A stretch of DNA of 24,935 nucleotides. Source: Acanthamoeba lenticulata. Lineage: Eukaryota; Discosea; Longamoebia; Acanthamoebidae. A program made the translations under genes and the position numbers. Below the pieces are notes generated by a model. That model was given only the letters and a program-made list of their open reading frames with translations. It had not been told where the DNA came from and searched no databases. The DNA is taken from NCBI GenBank assembly GCA_002179805.1, contig NAVB01001138.1, forward strand, positions 1-24,935. Reading direction: 5' to 3'. Shown one piece after another: positions 23,872 through 24,935 of this stretch (position 1 is its first letter; each line of letters opens with the position of its first letter).

Positions 23872-24833
23872 TCAGTCCTCTTCGAGCAGCGAAACCAGCT
23901 TGATGAAGGGCGCGGCGATATGCTCGTCCGTTCCTGTCTTGGCGCTCAGTTCGAAGTAGTCTGGCAGACCGATCTCGTCAGCCTTCTCCTGTGTTTACGC
24001 GCAATAGGTCAGCCCACCAACTCTTCATGAAGAAGTCGCGCTGGTGCACGAACCTGTGCGGCGGCTTCTGTCACCTGTCGAGAGGCGGCCTTGTCCTGCT
24101 TGAGCCCGACCAATACCCGCGCCGTGTCGGGCTTGGCGTAGTGATCCAGCTCCACGAGCCACTGCCTGTACATTCAAGGGTGTCAGTCGTCTTCGAGAAT
24201 CGCAAGACCCTGGCGCGGACACGCGCACTTCTCCGCGTTCACCAGCGAGTCCTTGTCATCAATGCTGAACGCGACGATGAACGCCTCCGCATCGCTGTCC
24301 ACAGCATCATCGCCACGTGAGCACTCTCGGCCGAGAGGAGGTGGCAGCAGGAAGGAGGAGAGGCAACGCACGTATACAGGGCCGATGAAATGGTTCGGAA
24401 CCGCTCCTGGCCGGCCGTGTCCCACTGCGCACGAGAAGAGAGCATCAATGTCTGGCCAAGAAAGGCTGGCCGAACCTCAAGACCTGGGCAGAGCATAAGA
24501 GGAGGTAGTGGTGACGCACGAGGACGAGTTTGAACACTTTGCCCTTGTATTTGAACACTTTCGTTTTCTGCTCGCGGCTCCCCTCGGGTCAGTCTGGAGC
24601 TCCAAGGCGGCAGCAGGATGGACGTACGAAATCGCAACCAATTGAAGCACCCAGGTCCTCGGGGAAGATGCCACTCTGCGCCACGTTCATGACTTCAGTG
24701 ATCTTCATCACCACAAATTTTGATTCCTGCAGATTAATTGGGTGATGGAGAGGGGTATACGGTATAGCGGAGAAGCAGCGAGCTCTTGCCAATACCCACG
24801 TCACCGACAAGCACCACCTTGATTTCCCGATCT
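23872..24833 (-). CDS. Rab-like small GTPase, 5' end missing, no C-terminal cysteine
   Basis: Visible exons (minus order): 24833-24761, 24675-24628, 24567-24520, 24424-24372, 24294-24229, 24165-24054, 23988-23872; 172 residues, with the first exon lying in the last 100 bases or beyond the window. In order: P-loop GDVGIGKSS, switch I EDLGASIGCDF, G3 WDTAGQERF, an atypical G4 VGLKQD, G5 ELSAKTG. WDTAGQERFRTIS is the Rab signature and switch I resembles Rab18-type proteins. Rab GTPases direct vesicle traffic. Oddities: Val in the Ras Gly12 position, Ser instead of Thr35, Leu instead of the Asn of NKxD, and an end at LVSLLEED with no Cys for prenylation. It could be a Rab-like outlier rather than a membrane-anchored Rab. 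The start codon was not found. Confidence 0.85.
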
Positions 24834-24935
24834 CTGCGCACGGTTCAGTGAGCAGAGCTCACGGTCACATGGCTCCCGAACACCGTCACGCAAACAAGCC
24901 CTCTTTGCTGCAGAGGGAAAAGAGAAGAGGGGGGG
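24834..24935 (-). other. Window edge, probable intron and leader of the GTPase gene
   Basis: Reading the minus strand, an acceptor GTGCGCAG abuts the first recognised GTPase exon, which enters in phase 2. Possible donors (GTGACC, GTTTGC) lie upstream but no ATG gives a convincing first exon. The extreme end is a C-rich/G-rich run. The true 5' exon is probably outside the window. Confidence 0.4.

Noticed and set aside
24727..24760. 34-nt intron in the GTPase gene
   Set aside because: CTGCAG at 24727 would give an implausibly short intron and a 17-residue insert in switch I; the 85-nt intron ending at 24676 restores a normal Rab switch I.

Overview
The window looks like nuclear DNA of a GC-rich, intron-dense protist. 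An Acanthamoeba-like amoebozoan fits best, inferred from strongly G/C-biased third codon positions, a compact layout (often only 90-440 bp between genes), many 60-180 nt GT-AG introns, and the gene families present. No prokaryotic, viral or transposon feature was recognised. All gene models are hand-spliced: each intron was accepted only if donor, acceptor, reading phase and family conservation agreed.

Left part (1-4008). About 630 bp with no recognisable gene is followed by two minus-strand genes: a 7-exon Alba-domain protein with a long RGG/Q-rich tail, then the mitochondrial Rieske iron-sulfur protein of complex III. A 439 bp divergent intergenic region separates Rieske from the next gene.

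Plus-strand block (4009-18510). Four genes follow head to tail: a very large RasGEF carrying two complete REM+CDC25 modules; COQ2 (4-hydroxybenzoate polyprenyltransferase), which has a GC-AG intron; the ribosome-biogenesis factor RRP12 (10 exons); and an 11-exon PPR protein, one intron of which holds 21 copies of ACACG.

Right part (18511-24935). A poorly resolved 1.6 kb stretch holds GC-rich hairpins and a doubtful minus-strand gene. It is followed, still on the minus strand, by the spliceosomal kinase PRP4 (8 exons, long H/R/D/S-rich arm) and by a Rab-like small GTPase that runs off the right edge.

The genes do not form one pathway. Several serve the mitochondrion (Rieske, COQ2, probably the PPR protein), others RNA biology (Alba-RGG, RRP12, PRP4) and small-GTPase signalling (RasGEF, Rab-like). 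The items most worth a second look are the tandem RasGEF, the aberrant Rab-like GTPase without a prenylation cysteine, the GC-AG intron, the skewed splice-donor consensus and the unresolved 18.5-20 kb interval.
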